Shown: positions 7,242 through 17,700 of the stretch, one piece after another
How positions within the stretch are numbered: the first letter of the stretch is position 1
How the letters are laid out: each line of letters opens with the position of its first letter
DNA from: an uncultured Clostridia bacterium
GTDB taxonomy: Bacteria; Bacillota; Clostridia; Christensenellales; Pumilibacteraceae
Direction of reading: 5' to 3'
Length of the DNA: 30,974 nt
Assembly (NCBI GenBank): GCA_934247335.1
Contig: CAKQJJ010000003.1
Location: 1 to 30,974 of the forward strand
Translations under genes and position numbers: made by a program
The notes under the pieces: model-generated
The model's input: the letters and a program-made list of their open reading frames with translations, nothing else
What the model was told of the DNA's origin: nothing
The model's database searches: none

Positions 7242-7270
7242 TTGTGCTTTGCGATGTTTTATGGTAAAAT
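7242..7270 (+). promoter_or_regulatory. Promoter of rsmA
   Basis: TTGTGC (7242-7247), 17-bp spacer, TAAAAT (7265-7270). Only six bases separate the -10 from the ATG at 7277, so transcription would begin at or next to the start codon. Confidence 0.6.
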
Positions 7271-7276
7271 ATAGTT

Positions 7277-8098
7277 ATGAATATAAGTGAACTTATCAAT
7301 AAGCATTCTTTCAGATTTTCAAAGAAATTCGGGCAGAATTTTATCGGCGACGACAATCTGCTTGCCGCGATAGTTTCCGACGCGGGCGTGGAAGAGGGCG
7401 ATACGGTTATCGAAATAGGCGCGGGCGCAGGCACGCTCACGCGGAAAATAGCCGAAAAAGCAAAAAAAGTAATCTCGTTTGAAATAGACGAAACGCTTCG
7501 CCCCGTCCTCGAAGACAGTCTTGACGGAGTGGAAAACGCCGAAATCGTGTTTGCCGACGTCATGAATTATTCGGCAGGCGAAATAGACGAAATTGCCGGT
7601 GGGAAGTTCCGGCTCGTGGCAAATCTGCCGTATTATATAACTACTCCCATACTTTTCCGTATGTTCGAGTGCAAAAACATGATTTCCGCAACCGTAATGG
7701 TGCAAAAAGAGGTTGCCGAACGTATATGCGCCAAGGAAAGCACGCCCGAATACGGTTCGCTTTCGGTGGCGATTCAAACCAAAAGCAAGCCGACGGTGAC
7801 GCGGATAGTCAAGCGCACGTGCTTTACTCCGCCGCCAAACGTGGACAGCGCGATAGTTCGCATGGACGTTACGGCGCGAAGCGATATAAAAAGCCCCGAA
7901 ACGCTTGAAAAGCTTACCCGCGCGGCGTTTGCGATGCGAAGAAAAACGCTTGTAAACAACCTTACGAGTTCGATGAACTTCACTCGCGCGCAAGCCGAAG
8001 CGCTTTTGTCCGAGTGCGGCATTCCCGCAATGGCGAGAGGCGAAGCCGTGTCCGTCGAGGACTTTATCCGTCTTTCCAATATCATCTGCGAAATGTAA
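7277..8098 (+). CDS. rsmA: 16S rRNA (adenine(1518)-N(6)/adenine(1519)-N(6))-dimethyltransferase
   Basis: 273 residues, the normal length for RsmA/KsgA. It dimethylates two adjacent adenines in helix 45 of 16S rRNA, using S-adenosylmethionine, late in small-subunit assembly. The signature is complete: FGQNFIGDDNLL near the N-terminus, the SAM-binding loop VIEIGAGAGTLT, the acidic FEID, and the catalytic NLPYY motif (N116-Y119). The C-terminal helical part is present (RRKTLVNNL). There is no ribosome binding site before the ATG, and the promoter leaves no room for a leader, so it may be translated as a leaderless mRNA. The next ATG in frame is far inside the conserved domain, which supports this start. 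Loss of this enzyme is known to give kasugamycin resistance. Confidence 0.96.
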   Translation: MNISELINKHSFRFSKKFGQNFIGDDNLLAAIVSDAGVEEGDTVIEIGAGAGTLTRKIAEKAKKVISFEIDETLRPVLEDSLDGVENAEIVFADVMNYSAGEIDEIAGGKFRLVANLPYYITTPILFRMFECKNMISATVMVQKEVAERICAKESTPEYGSLSVAIQTKSKPTVTRIVKRTCFTPPPNVDSAIVRMDVTARSDIKSPETLEKLTRAAFAMRRKTLVNNLTSSMNFTRAQAEALLSECGIPAMARGEAVSVEDFIRLSNIICEM

Positions 8099-8112
8099 TC
8101 GAAGTAAATAAT

Positions 8113-8153
8113 AAAACAGGAGAAACGTTTTCGTGCGTTTTTCCTGTTTTTTT
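8113..8153. terminator. Terminator between rsmA and the convergent membrane protein gene
   Basis: A 15-bp stem (8113-8127 with 8136-8150, one G-U pair) with A-rich and T-rich flanks serves both convergent genes. Confidence 0.8.
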
Positions 8154-8180
8154 GCTTATAAAATGTTCATTTTTACGCCG

Positions 8181-8666
8181 TCATGCCAATGCGGAGATTA
8201 ACGCAAGCGCAAGTAAAAAGCAAACGAGCACCGTGGCGGCGAAGAAGCCAAGCCCTATCAATATTTTAAATATCGGCTTTTTTGCCTTTCTCATTACCAC
8301 TGCGGAAAAGATCATTGCCAGCGCGCTTATCGCACCGCCGATTGCTCCGCCTACCATCGGGAATATGCTGCACAGATACACCGAGTTTCCCCAAGTCATA
8401 ACGAAGATCGGAATGATGAGCGCCAGAATGTATTCGTACCATTTCATGGGCGGCGCAATGGTTATTTTCTGCCCGTCTACTATCAGGCTCGCTCCGAAAA
8501 ACATGTTGCCTTTTACCGTTACGTAGCGTGCGTCCGGAAGACGGAAAGTCTTTTTGTCTATTTTTGCAAGCGGTTCGCCGTTTACGGTTATCACCTTTTT
8601 GCCCGTCCAGACGCTTTCGTCGTAGACGATATCCCCGAGAATTGTATTTTCGGTTGTCGTTTTCAT
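8181..8666 (-). CDS. Small membrane protein of unknown function
   Basis: 161 residues. I do not recognise a family. Residues 1-75 are soluble, with a strand-rich pattern (ITVNGEPLAKI, YVTVKGNMFFG, LIVDGQKITI) that looks like a small beta domain. The rest has three hydrophobic segments: about 78-95, 100-125 with a Gly-rich stretch GGAIGGAIS, and 135-160. The start follows a strong AGGAGG site. A promoter with a palindrome in its spacer lies upstream, suggesting that the gene is controlled by a repressor. It converges with rsmA and is not in an operon. Confidence 0.75.
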   Translation of the reverse strand: MKTTTENTILGDIVYDESVWTGKKVITVNGEPLAKIDKKTFRLPDARYVTVKGNMFFGASLIVDGQKITIAPPMKWYEYILALIIPIFVMTWGNSVYLCSIFPMVGGAIGGAISALAMIFSAVVMRKAKKPIFKILIGLGFFAATVLVCFLLALALISALA

Positions 8667-8715
8667 TTTTTCCTCCTGCGCCGATTTCCGGAACTTTTTT
8701 TATATCGTTACGATT

Positions 8716-8745
8716 ATAATAACATATATGTTAAAGCGTTGTCAA
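8716..8745 (-). promoter_or_regulatory. Promoter with palindromic operator upstream of the 8666 membrane protein
   Basis: On the minus strand TTGACA (8740-8745), 18-bp spacer, TATTAT (8716-8721). The 14-bp perfect palindrome TAACATATATGTTA (8720-8733) fills the spacer and touches the -10, a good position for a repressor site. Confidence 0.6.
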
Positions 8746-8809
8746 GCCAATTACACGTATATGACGTATTTTTATTTCGCCAAAAACCGACGGGCGTTTT
8801 TCGGGAAAA

Positions 8810-10822
8810 TCAGGCGAGGGGAAGAGTGGCGGAAAATATCGTAAGATCGTCTTTCCGCTCGTACGTCAGCGTTCCGTGCATGGATTCGACGGCGGTTTTT
8901 GCAAGAAACAACCCCAGCCCCGAATTGTTTTCGGAGCGATCGCCCGAAACGTACGGCTCGAATATGTTTTTGTCGGTCGTAACGCCCGTGCCGTCGTCCA
9001 CCACGCTGAGAAGGCATTCGTCCTTGCGTTTTACGGCGGATACTTCCAGCCGCGAGCAGGACGAGTGTTCGATTGCGTTGAGAACGAGATTCAGCACCAC
9101 GCTTTCGAGGGCGACCTTTTTGGCGTACACGTCCAGTCTTTCCGGGAGCGTGACGACGAGAACTATGCCGTTGGCTTCGCAATCGGGGCGAAGTTCGTCG
9201 GTTACCTTATTTACGAGCGCGCAGAGGTCCATTACTTCGGACTGTTCGGCAACGTAGTTTTGCCTGTTGTATTTGCCCAGATCCGCAAAGTCCTTTTTCA
9301 GTTCGTCGTTTTTCTGCAACAGACAGTCAACTTTCGCAATCAGCTCGGGCTGAGATAAATTCTGTTTAAGATCGATCAGCCCGCCGCCCATTCCGGCAAC
9401 CGTTTTTTTCATATCGTGGCTTACGTACAACAAAATTTTGTCGCGTTCGGCAAGAACGGTCTTTAAATTTCCGGTCTCTCTCGCCACTTCTTTTTGCAGA
9501 TTGTTGGTAAGATAGCGGTTGTGTATTTCCGCGGAAATGAATTCGCGGAAGCCCAGAACCACGGTTATTCCCAGCATGGACAGGCACAGCCAGAACGCGG
9601 GCGAGAGCGCCGTAAACGGGAACGACTGCCCGATAAACAGCACCGTGATCGCCAAAGCGGAGGCAATAACGCCGTTAAGCCGCAGCCCTATCGGTTTGCC
9701 CTTTGCCACGTCGCAAACGGTGAACGCGACGACTACGGCAATCAGGACGAGCGCGGATATCGTGTATATAACGCGCAGGACGTCGTACGCGGTTGTCGTC
9801 GTGCAGAACGGAGAAATAAACGCAGCGGCGCCCGTGACAGCCGCAACTGCGAGCGCGGCGGGTAAAACGCGTATTCTGCCCGCTTTTTTCGGAAGATACA
9901 GCGCGGACGCGAACAGCATCAGCGCCACCGAAAAGCGGCGTATTCCGAACACGAAATACGGGGCGGAAACCGTGCCGAACATCGTGTAGGAGGAGATAAG
10001 CGCTATAAAAACGCCTACTGCGGACAACAGCTGCGGAATAAACGAAACCGAGCGTTTCAGAAGGCATATAAAGACGAACAGGAGAAGCGTGGTTGCGCCT
10101 ATTATCGCTCCGGTGAGGAGAAGCGAGCGGTTGCCATCGACAGCTTCTCTTACGGCGGAATCTTCGCCTATCAGAATGCGGTCGGAAAGCCCCACGAAGT
10201 TGTCGTTGTCCGCCTCGTAGTGTATCGTGACGATGCATTCTTTCGAGTACTTGCTGTCGGACGACACCGGAATGTCGATAAAAATCGGCTTGGTTGCCGT
10301 CTTGTGCGTAATCGAGTCGTCGTACTTCGACGGAGCGGAAAACGAACCGTAATAATCGACGTTGTATCTCTCAATTGAGCCTACGTATTCTTTATTCTGG
10401 TACCGCACGTACACGCTGCAAGCGGAAAATACGGGCGGAATATACATGGTAAGATGCCAGTTGCCGTCCGGCTTCAACAAGCCCTGCAACTTCTCGGTAT
10501 CTTTCCACTGATCGCCGTTTAACGTGTCTATGCAAAAGCGATACGTGCCTCTTTTTGAAGGCGAACTTCCCGTGTTTTCGCCGGACACTACTTCGTTAAG
10601 CTCGGCAAAGTCGTCCGGAAGATAGTTAAACGCCGTCATTTTCATCACGCCTTTTACATCGTAAACCGAAACCGCGTTTACCTCAGTTCCCGAAAAATCT
10701 TTGACCGAAACCGCCGTGTCTTTCACTGCGTTTTCCCCGGCAAAGCTCAGCCCGAGCGAGAAACCGAGGCAGAAAACAAATAAAATTATCGTAACGACAA
10801 TATTGCGAACGCTTTTTTTCAT
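8810..10822 (-). CDS. Sensor histidine kinase with seven-helix membrane sensor
   Basis: 670 residues. A signal-like hydrophobic segment (about 7-28) is followed by an extracellular domain of roughly 210 residues, then seven membrane helices (7TMR-DISM-like layout). A linker, a dimerisation helix with the phospho-accepting H469 (YVSHDMKKT) and an ATPase domain follow. The ATPase domain has N-box LNLVLNAIEHS, G1 VDDGTGV and G2 SGLGLFLAK. The frame is open further upstream, but ATG 10822 overlaps the regulator's stop as ATGA and has GGGAG seven bases before it. It would phosphorylate the adjacent response regulator. The signal is unknown; an extracellular sugar or peptide is possible given the domain type. 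The pair is divergent from the giant surface protein gene. Confidence 0.9.
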   Translation of the reverse strand: MKKSVRNIVVTIILFVFCLGFSLGLSFAGENAVKDTAVSVKDFSGTEVNAVSVYDVKGVMKMTAFNYLPDDFAELNEVVSGENTGSSPSKRGTYRFCIDTLNGDQWKDTEKLQGLLKPDGNWHLTMYIPPVFSACSVYVRYQNKEYVGSIERYNVDYYGSFSAPSKYDDSITHKTATKPIFIDIPVSSDSKYSKECIVTIHYEADNDNFVGLSDRILIGEDSAVREAVDGNRSLLLTGAIIGATTLLLFVFICLLKRSVSFIPQLLSAVGVFIALISSYTMFGTVSAPYFVFGIRRFSVALMLFASALYLPKKAGRIRVLPAALAVAAVTGAAAFISPFCTTTTAYDVLRVIYTISALVLIAVVVAFTVCDVAKGKPIGLRLNGVIASALAITVLFIGQSFPFTALSPAFWLCLSMLGITVVLGFREFISAEIHNRYLTNNLQKEVARETGNLKTVLAERDKILLYVSHDMKKTVAGMGGGLIDLKQNLSQPELIAKVDCLLQKNDELKKDFADLGKYNRQNYVAEQSEVMDLCALVNKVTDELRPDCEANGIVLVVTLPERLDVYAKKVALESVVLNLVLNAIEHSSCSRLEVSAVKRKDECLLSVVDDGTGVTTDKNIFEPYVSGDRSENNSGLGLFLAKTAVESMHGTLTYERKDDLTIFSATLPLA

Positions 10823-11499
10823 AAGTTTTCTCCCGTAAAGCAGTAGCCTTTGTTGAATTCGGTGCGTATTATGTCGGTGGAGGGCAGCGCGGCTTTCATC
10901 TTTCTTCTCAGCGACGACAAATGCGCGCGTATGGTCGTGGTGTGCAGACTGGGCGCGCACCAGATCTCTTCGTATATGCGGTCGGCGGTAAAATATTCGC
11001 CGCGGTGTTTTACGAGAAAAAACAGAATGTTGAATTCGGACGGCGTAAGCGAAATGGAAGAATTGCCGTATTTCACCGTTCGGGTGTTTGCGTTTACCGA
11101 GAAATTGCCGAAAGTCAGGATTGCGTCCGATTTTGGCAGCAGGCGCAGCGCGATATGAGTTTCAAGTAGCGGCATCGAACACGGCTTTACCACGTAGTCG
11201 ACGGCGCCCGACGTCAGCCCCTGCATAACGGTGTCTTCGCCGTCCAGTGAGGACAGAATGATTACCGGCGGCAGAACGGGGAACGCCTTGAAAAGGTCTA
11301 TTCCCATACTGCTTTTTAAAATCAGGTCGAGCACCACGGCGTCGAAATCGCCCGCTTTTTCTAAAATATCCGCAGCTTCTTCTACGTCCGATGCGGTAAA
11401 AACGGCGTTTTCGGGCGAAAAATACGCTATTATTTCTCTTTTCAGCTTTTCGTCGTCCTCAACGACAAGCAGTTTTCTGTCGCAAACTTTGTAATTCAT
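10819..11499 (-). CDS. Response regulator, OmpR/PhoB-type
   Basis: 226 residues. The receiver domain (about 8-120) has the acidic pair E14-D15-D16, the phosphorylation site D58 in AVVLDLIL, and the conserved Lys in YVVKPCS. A C-terminal winged helix follows (about 130-225; LTPSEFNILFFL, TTIRAHLSSLRRKM, GYCF). It is transcribed first in a two-gene operon and overlaps the kinase start by four bases. The ribosome binding site is GGAAAGAG. The receiver lacks the usual Thr/Ser-Ala spacing in part (SSLDGE), but all key residues are present. The divergent surface protein gene at 11711 is the obvious candidate target; that is inference. Confidence 0.92.
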   Translation of the reverse strand: MNYKVCDRKLLVVEDDEKLKREIIAYFSPENAVFTASDVEEAADILEKAGDFDAVVLDLILKSSMGIDLFKAFPVLPPVIILSSLDGEDTVMQGLTSGAVDYVVKPCSMPLLETHIALRLLPKSDAILTFGNFSVNANTRTVKYGNSSISLTPSEFNILFFLVKHRGEYFTADRIYEEIWCAPSLHTTTIRAHLSSLRRKMKAALPSTDIIRTEFNKGYCFTGENL

Positions 11500-11541
11500 A
11501 TGCTCTTTCCGTCTTTAAGTTATTTATTATAGTTTGTGTAT

Positions 11542-11570
11542 ATTATATCAGATAAAACGCCCGGATGCAA
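11542..11570 (-). promoter_or_regulatory. Promoter of the two-component operon
   Basis: On the minus strand TTGCAT (11565-11570), 17-bp spacer, TATAAT (11542-11547), about 45 bases before the regulator start. Confidence 0.65.
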
Positions 11571-11643
11571 TCGACTAAGCGATATTTTACATAAAGTCGC
11601 TTGTGAAGATTTGTTAAGGTTGGGCGTTACGGTTTTTATAGCC

Positions 11644-11673
11644 TTGTTTCGGACAATCTTTATATGCTAAAAT
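11644..11673 (+). promoter_or_regulatory. Promoter of the giant surface protein gene
   Basis: TTGTTT (11644-11649), 18-bp spacer, TAAAAT (11668-11673), about 38 bases before the ATG. The -35 is weak, which fits a promoter needing an activator. Confidence 0.5.
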
Positions 11674-11710
11674 ATATCAAAGGAATTTTTTTAGAAAGGA
11701 GAGTATTCCT

Positions 11711-14700
11711 ATGAAACGAAAAATAAGCTTTATCGGCATGGCGGCTTTCGTTATGGCGTTATGCCTGACGGCTACCGTCCTGTGTTTCGGCGCGCCCGTA
11801 ACGGCGTACGCGAAACGAAGCAATCAGGGAACGGACACTACGGACGAATGGTCGGGTAAGGTGCAGACCGGTAACCTTATAACCATAGGCAAAGGTTCGC
11901 TTGTCGACCAGGGCTGGAATCTCGGAGAGCAGAGCGATCAGATAAACAGCAACGCCGTTTGGTATGAAGACGCCGATCTCGACACCGAGGAGTACGACTG
12001 GGGAATACGTGCGCTGAAATCTTCCGACGATATAGGACTGAAAGATTACACAAAAGGCGTGTGGTATCCGATTACCCTTTCCGAAGCGGACAGGGTAAAA
12101 GCCAATAAAGGCGACTTAAAAGTCTATGCATGGGCGCGGTACTACAAACAAACGGCGGCTACGCACTATATATCGTTGAAAGTATTTTTCTACGACGAAA
12201 AAGGAACGCAACTCGATTGTAAAAGTATAGAAAAGAAAGCGGACGAAAGCGCTCAGCTTTTGAGTATTGTAGGCGGTTACACCGTGCCGAAAAATACCGC
12301 TTCGATGAGATATTACGTGTCCAACTGGGGCTCGCTTTCCGCTCGTCCGTTTATCGGCGAACTTCATTGTTCACTCTGGGATCAAGCCGGACCGAGATCG
12401 GAAAACGAAACGCTCGATAACAGCAAAATCACGGACGTTACGAACAATATCGCAATTGCGGGCGACACCGTAAAATACTACGTCGAATTTGACGAAAAAA
12501 TAAGCGTCGAGTCTTTCGGAACGTCAACTATCGAATTGGACGGAAACCGGATCGACGCAACCGTCACCCCTTCGCTTATCACCGAAAACGGTAAGGGTAA
12601 AATTTGTTATACGTTCGTCTTGCCGGAACTGGATAGCAGCGGCACGCTGACGTTCGGCAGGGTATCCGGTCTTAGCGTCAAGGACGAAGGCGGAAACTCT
12701 TATCTCTACTCGTGCAGTGCGCTTCCGTCGAAAACCAGTAAATACTACAAAACCATGAACGTCAGCGCTTCGATGACCAATCTTACCTTCACAGGTAAGA
12801 CCGAGGCGACTTACTTGACCGACTACACCGCGACCGTTAAAGCGAACACGGGCTACGATTTGCCCGCTTCGGTTTCGATTAAGGTCGGCGGCGCCGCCAT
12901 TGCCTCTGCGGGATATTCGTACGACAAAACCACCGGTGTCATTACCGTCAAAGGCAAGTACATAAGCGGCGATATAAGCGTTTCGGCGAGCGGCGTGGCG
13001 AAGAAAACCACCGTCACGTTCGATCGCCGGAGCGGTACCGGCGGATCGCTGAACGCTACGGCAACCTACGACGCGGCAATGCCGACGATAGATATTCCGT
13101 CGCTTAAAGGCTACACTTTTACGGGATATTACTCGAAGGCAAACGGACAGGGCATCAAATATTACGACGAAAAAGGTAAAAGCGCGAAAAACTGCGACTT
13201 TTACACGTCCACCGTTCTGTACGCAAACTGGGTTGCAAACTCGTATACGGTGAAATATAACGAAAACAAACCCGCCTCCGCAAGCAGCGCGGTGACGGGA
13301 ACAACGCCGGACTCGGCGCACACTTACGACAAAGAGAGCGCGCTTTCGACGAACGGCTATTCGCTTACCGGCTGGACTTTCCTGGGCTGGGCGCGGACAA
13401 AGAGCGCTACTTCTCCCGATTTTTCAAGCGGCGAGAAAGTGCTAAACCTTACCGATAAAAACGGCGCAGTCGTAACTTTGTACGCCGTGTGGCAGGCAAA
13501 TTCGTATACGCTTACGTTCGACACCGTAGGCGGAAGCTTTGCCGAAAGCGTATCCGTCAGATACGACGGCGCTCTGCCCGCGGTTTCCACTCCTACCCGC
13601 AAAGGCTACAATTTCGGCGGATATTTCACGAAACCGGGCGGCGTCGGCACGAAATACTACGATCCGGAAGGCAACGCAACCGTGTCCGCGTATAAAACGG
13701 TGGGAGACACGAGGCTTTACGCGTACTGGACTCCTATCAGCTATAATATAGAGTTTTACAGCGAGGGAAAATACGTCGGCGTTATCAAAAACGTCGTCTA
13801 CGGCAGCATGAAACTGCCCTCGGCGGAAGATATCGGGATCGAGCGCGATCACTATAATTTTGTCGGCTGGAATATTTACGACAATCAGAACTGGGCAATG
13901 TACTTTGCAAACACCGCTTACAATACCGGTCTTGCCGGAGTCGAGGGCGAAACGGTAACGCTGTACGCCGCGTGGGCTGAAAAATCGCGCTATACTATCA
14001 ATTTCGATTCCAACGGAGGTACCGGCGCTCCCGCAACCGAACAGGTGTACGAGGGCGAAACGATAACGCTCAGCGATCTGGTTCCCGCTCGTAAAAATTA
14101 CACGTTCCTCGGCTGGTCGGACGACGTAAACGCAACGCAGGCAAAATATCTCCCCGGCGGAGAGTTTACCATGGGCGGCTCGGGCGTGACTTTGTACGCC
14201 GTGTGGAAGCACAATCCGTCTTTGACGTACGACGCAAACGGCGGTAAATTCGCGCTCCCCGCGGAACGCAGCTATCCCGTAGCGGGCGAACGCGTCGAAA
14301 TTACTTCCGCCGAACCCTCTTACGAAGGCTATTCGTTTATCGGTTGGAGCGAGAATAAAAACGCCTCGTCGGCTTCGTACCGCGCAGGCGACCGGTTTAT
14401 TATGCCGGACGGCGACACCGTGCTGTACGCAGTGTGGCGAAAAACCGAATACGTAGTTACGGTTTCAGCACCGGACGGATATTCGGTAACGGGCTTGAAG
14501 GAAGCGTATTTTTACGGCGAAACGGTAACTTTCGACGTGACCGGAGCGAAACCGAAAGTATACGTGGACGGCGCTCGCAAAGAAGAGGGCGCGGACGGAC
14601 TGTACAGCTTCGTTATAACGGGCAATTCTAATATTTTCGTTGCGGACGGATCCCGCCTCTCGGTCATTTACTCTCCTAACGGTGGTTACGACGCGCCTTC

Positions 14701-17700
14701 GGACAACAACGCGTATAACGCCGAAAGCATAGCGCTTATATCCGAGGAGACGCCCACGAGAACAGGTTACTCGTTCCGCGGCTGGTCAACGCGCGAATAT
14801 GCCGTCGACGTGGAATATTCCTCCGGCGGCGCGCTGGAACTGGCGGACGAGGACGTGATGCTGTACGCCGTGTGGGAAGCAAACGTGTACACGATATCGT
14901 ACGACGCAAACGGCGGAACGGGCAGTATGGACGACGGCGAATTTTCGTACGGAACGGTAGGCGCGCTTTCGGGCAATACGTTTGAAAAAGTAGGACACAC
15001 CTTCCTCGGATGGGCGCTGTCTGTAAACGGCGAAGTGGTTTACGGCGACGGAGTTTCGGTTGCCGACCTGTGCAGCGTTAACAACGGCAACGTAACGCTG
15101 TACGCCGTGTGGGACCAAACCGTAACCGAAATTACTTTCCGTTCGGACGACGGCACCGAAATCGCTTCGCCTATGTCGGTTGCGTACGGCGAAGAACTTA
15201 CCTCGGAAGGTCTTGTCGTTCCCGCTCGCACGGGTTATATATTCAACGGTTATCGCACTCAGCGTGAAGGACTCGGCGAACTTATATTCGACGCGGAATT
15301 AAACGTCGCGACGGGCGGTTATTGGAATAAAAACGTTCGTACGCTGACACTGTATCCGCACTGGACGCCCATTTCTTACACGGTTATTTATATGGACGGA
15401 CAGAAAGAAGCGGGCAGATATACCGCGGTATACGACAAGGCTTTCAAGCTGACTTCCGCCGCGTCGCTCGGCATAACCGCGAAGGAAGGCTATCGTTTCG
15501 TCGGTTGGTCCGCTTCGCCTTCGGGACTTACGGTTTCGTATGCGGACGAACAGAACATAACCGCTTCGCTGTCGCATACGGACGGCGAACAAGTATTTGT
15601 CTACGCAGTGTTTGCCGAAAATCAAGCGTATTCGGTAATCTATTACGCAAACGGCGGCAGCAACGCTCCGGTTGACAACAACTTGTATTTTGCAGGCGAT
15701 ACGGTATTTTTCGCCGATATGATTCCCGAGCGCGAGGGCTACGTTTTCTGCGGATGGAGTTACGATCCCAACAATGACACGGTTGATTTCCCGTACGCAA
15801 ACAGCAAATTCACGGTAGAATCGGTCGAAATGCGCGAAGGCGGTTTGTCATTATATGCAGTCTGGAAACTCGAAGGCGAATCGCTGACGGAGCAAATCGA
15901 AGCGATAAAAGCGAAAGGCGAAACGCTTGCGGACGAGATCGAGTCGCTTAAATCCGCCGACGGCGATCTGTCCGATAAATTGACGCAGCTCGGTTCGGCG
16001 TTGAAGGACGCGCAGGACGCCATTGATTCGCTCGGAGATACGTACGTAACGCACGAAGAGCTTGAAACCGCGGTGAATAACGTTAAGGCACTTATCGAGC
16101 AGGCGAAAACCGCTTTGCAGGAAAAAATAGAGAAGGTTCAGGAAAACCTGGACAAAGCAGTCGACGATTTGAGCACTACTATCGAGGAAAATAAAAACGA
16201 TATAGAGGCAAAGCTCAAAGCTGTGGACGAGGTTTACAAGGCTGCGAAAGAGCTTATAAACGCGGACATTACGGCATTGAAAGAAAAGGATACTGCGCTT
16301 GAAGAGAGAATTGCTGCCCTTGAAAAGTCTTGTTCCGAAGCCAATGCCGAACTTAAAAAGGCAATAGAAAAGGTGCAGGCAAACCTGGATAAAGCAATCG
16401 AAGATTTAAATGCTACTATTGCCGGAAATAAGTCGGATATAGAGGCAAAACTGAAAGCCGTAGACGACGCGTACAAAGCCGCAGATAAGGTGATCAATGC
16501 AGACATTACCGCTTTGAAAGAAAAGGACGTTGCACTTGAAGAAAGAATTGCTGCGCTTGAAAAGTCATGTTCCGAAGCCAATGCCGAACTCAAAAAGGCG
16601 ATAGAAAAAGTTCAGGAAAACCTGGACAAAGCAATCGAAGACCTGAACGCGACTATCGCGGGAAATAAGAGTGATATAGAAGCAAAACTCAAAGCGGTTG
16701 ACGACGCGTACAAAGCCGCAGATAAGGTAATCAATGCGGATATCACTGCTTTGAAAGAAAAAGATACGGCACTCGAAGCGAGAATTGCGGCGCTTGAAAA
16801 GTCCTGTTCCGAAGCCAACGCAGAACTCAAAAAAGCAATAGAAAAAGTTCAGGAAAACCTGGATAAAGCAATCGAAGATTTGAATGCAACTATTGCCGGA
16901 AATAAAAGTGACATTGAAGCAAAACTCAAAGCCGTAGATGATGCGTATAAAGCCGCAGATAAGGTGATAAACGCAGACATTACGGCATTGAAAGAAAAAG
17001 ACACGGCACTCGAAGCGAGAATTGCAGCGCTTGAAAAATCTTGTTCCGAAGCCAACGCAGAACTCAAAAAGGCGATAGAAAAGGTTCAGGAAAACCTGGA
17101 CAAAGCAATCGAAGATTTGAATGCAACTATTTCCGGAAATAAGAGTGACATTGAGTCAAAGCTGAAAGCGGTTGACGACGCGTACAATGCCGCAGATAAG
17201 CTGATCAATGCGGACATTACGGCATTGAAAGAAAAGGATACCGCGCTTGAAGCGAGAATAGCGGCGCTTGAAAAATCTTGCTCGGAAGCCAATGCCGAGC
17301 TTAAAAAGGCAATAGAAAAGGTGCAGGAAAATCTGGATAAAGCAATCGAAGATTTGAACGCTACTATTTCCGGAAACAAGAGTGATATTGAAGCAAAGCT
17401 GAAAGCGGTAGACGACGCGTACAAAGCCGCAGATAAGGTGATCAATGCGGATATCACGGCATTGAAAGAAAAGGACGTTGCACTTGAAGAAAGAATTGCA
17501 GCCCTTGAAAAGTCATGTTCCGAAGCCAACGCAGAACTTAAAAAGGCAATAGAAAAGGTGCAGGAAAATCTGGATAAAGCAATCGAAGATTTGAACGCTA
17601 CTATTTCCGGAAACAAGAGTGATATTGAAGCAAAGCTGAAAGCGGTAGACGACGCGTACAAAGCCGCAGATAAGGTGATCAATGCGGATATCACGGCATT

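Noticed and set aside
8765..8800. Possible terminator after the histidine kinase gene
   Set aside because: The best stem (CCGAAAAAC with GGTTTTTGG) contains a wobble and a mismatch and lacks a clear T-run, so it was not listed.
12524..13321. Minus-strand frame of about 265 codons inside the giant gene
   Set aside because: Antisense to clear InlB-type coding sequence; Arg-rich shadow with no motif.
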